Positions 20,522 through 21,291 of a stretch of 21,291 nt of DNA are shown piece by piece. The position numbers were made by a program, and so were the translations under genes. How positions within the stretch are numbered: position 1 is the first letter of the stretch; the number at the start of each line of letters is the position of its first letter. The DNA lies in IMG/VR virus record IMGVR_UViG_3300010158_000370, positions 1-21,291 of that record; one strand, given 5' to 3'. The notes under the pieces are model-generated. The model was given only the letters and a program-made list of their open reading frames with translations. It ran no database searches and was not told the DNA's origin. The DNA is from a virus.

Positions 20522-21291
20522 AATATGCTTATGCTCTGGACATGCCAGGCGATCATGCTGGATGGACTTTACAGCCATGGCGACAACGAGGACTCAAAGT
20601 ATTTGATCGGGTAGCTGACATTCCAGATGATTATGTTTTAATAGCTACTCATTATGCTCCGTGGTGGAGTCCGCTTAAAAAATACATAGCCGAAGGGCGA
20701 CCCTACATAGAAATTGAATATGGATATTGGGGACCAGACACTCCACGTAGAGAAACTCGCAGAGTAACATACAATGGTCATCATAACATGACCATGCGTC
20801 CTGTGCCACACAGCCGAGCACACCTGTTTCCAACGCCAGCACAACAACCATGGCAACTGCGTACCGATGGCTATGTCGTAGGTATTCAGCCTGTGGAAGT
20901 GGTACTACAAGAACGCACTGGCGAAAATTTAGATCAATTTAGAACCAGACTAACCGCGTCTATACGGCCGTATTGGTCTGGCGAAATACAGTGGCGTAAG
21001 AAAACCGGTGCAAAAGATAATCGTTGGCCCAGGTACGTGGAACAATTAGCAGGTGCTAGAGCTGTGGTTGGAGAACGCACCATGGCCTGCGTTGAAGCCT
21101 GTTTGTTGGGAGTACCCGCTTATACCACAGATGCCAGCATGACTACCTTGCTCATGGGCGGCATTGAGAATTTGGCTATAAATAAATTACCAGACCGTAC
21201 AGCCTGGTGGGAACATATTTGTTGGAGTCAGTTTAATCGAGCAGAATTTGATACAACTGTGCCAGCAGATCTAGTAGAACAATATCAAATA
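20518..21291 (+). CDS. Glycosyltransferase-like protein (3' end outside window)
   Basis: The first 258 codons of a protein that stays open to the window end. It starts at ATG overlapping the methyltransferase stop (ATGA). The N-terminal region has alternating strands (KYAYALDMPGDHAGW, VFDRVADIPDDYVLIATHYAP, GRPYIEIEYGYWG). The later ARAVVGERTMACVEACLLGVPAYTT and a DRTAWWEHICWSQFN block resemble the C-terminal nucleotide-sugar half of GT-B glycosyltransferase-like phage and capsule proteins. In these, a G/S-x-x-x-x-E-A-x-x-x-G-(V/I)-P motif precedes an aromatic-rich tail of PDR-W type. No full catalytic assignment is possible from this part, so sugar transfer is a likely but unproven role. Linked to two methyltransferases, it may modify a phage or host glycan. 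Confidence 0.55.
   Translation, partial: MKYAYALDMPGDHAGWTLQPWRQRGLKVFDRVADIPDDYVLIATHYAPWWSPLKKYIAEGRPYIEIEYGYWGPDTPRRETRRVTYNGHHNMTMRPVPHSRAHLFPTPAQQPWQLRTDGYVVGIQPVEVVLQERTGENLDQFRTRLTASIRPYWSGEIQWRKKTGAKDNRWPRYVEQLAGARAVVGERTMACVEACLLGVPAYTTDASMTTLLMGGIENLAINKLPDRTAWWEHICWSQFNRAEFDTTVPADLVEQYQI

Noticed and set aside
21177-21184. TATAAATA, a perfect T4 late promoter match
   Set aside because: It falls inside the coding sequence of the glycosyltransferase-like gene, well away from any gene start in the window, so it was not called a promoter.

Overview
The window is a contiguous piece of a T4-like tailed phage (myovirus) genome. It comes from the branch represented by marine and freshwater relatives of T4 (cyanophage- and pelagiphage-like) rather than the enterobacterial T-evens. 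All 26 recognised reading frames lie on the + strand, packed end to end or overlapping, and the only non-coding stretch over 100 bases (11832-11990) lies upstream of the ssDNA-binding protein gene. T4-type core genes recognisable by motif are head completion protein gp4, small terminase gp16, large terminase gp17, ssDNA-binding protein gp32, recombinase UvsX and mediator UvsY. The first gene is probably the tail-tube initiator gp54. The host cannot be told from the sequence: there are no photosynthesis genes or tRNAs here. No minus-strand gene, CRISPR array or insertion sequence was found.

Layout. 22-2569 holds virion assembly genes (tail-tube-like protein, a small structural-type protein, gp4, gp16). 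A short broken reading frame before gp16 looks like the scar of a GIY-YIG homing endonuclease, and gp16 itself appears to start at a rare ATT codon. 2591-6278 holds probable head-associated proteins. Three of them start with a peptide like the T4 capsid-targeting sequence, and two are tandem paralogues sharing both ends. The run ends in an exported non-specific nuclease (6275-6985). A radical SAM gene (7008-8150) precedes the large terminase (8152-9717), so the two terminase genes, adjacent in T4, are here separated by about 5.6 kb. A large modular protein of unknown role (9732-11831) follows. The gene 32 control region (11832-11990) packs a late-promoter-like box, an intrinsic terminator, an overlapping sigma70-type promoter and three AGGCAAC repeats spaced exactly 25 bases apart.

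12990-21291 is the recombination region with accessory genes set between the core genes. Between gp32 and uvsX lie an unknown protein, a radical SAM enzyme, a short-chain dehydrogenase and a second radical SAM enzyme, joined by overlapping stops and starts. Between uvsX and uvsY lie an acidic protein and another radical SAM enzyme. After uvsY come two methyltransferases and a glycosyltransferase-like gene that runs off the end.

The most unusual feature is the set of four divergent radical SAM proteins. Each has an N-terminal four-cysteine (twitch-type) region before the CX3CX2C cluster. They are spread through the DNA packaging and recombination genes and translationally linked to a dehydrogenase, methyltransferases and a sugar-transferase-like protein. 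A phage-encoded modification pathway, of a glycan, nucleotide or peptide, is a reasonable inference, but its substrate is unknown.
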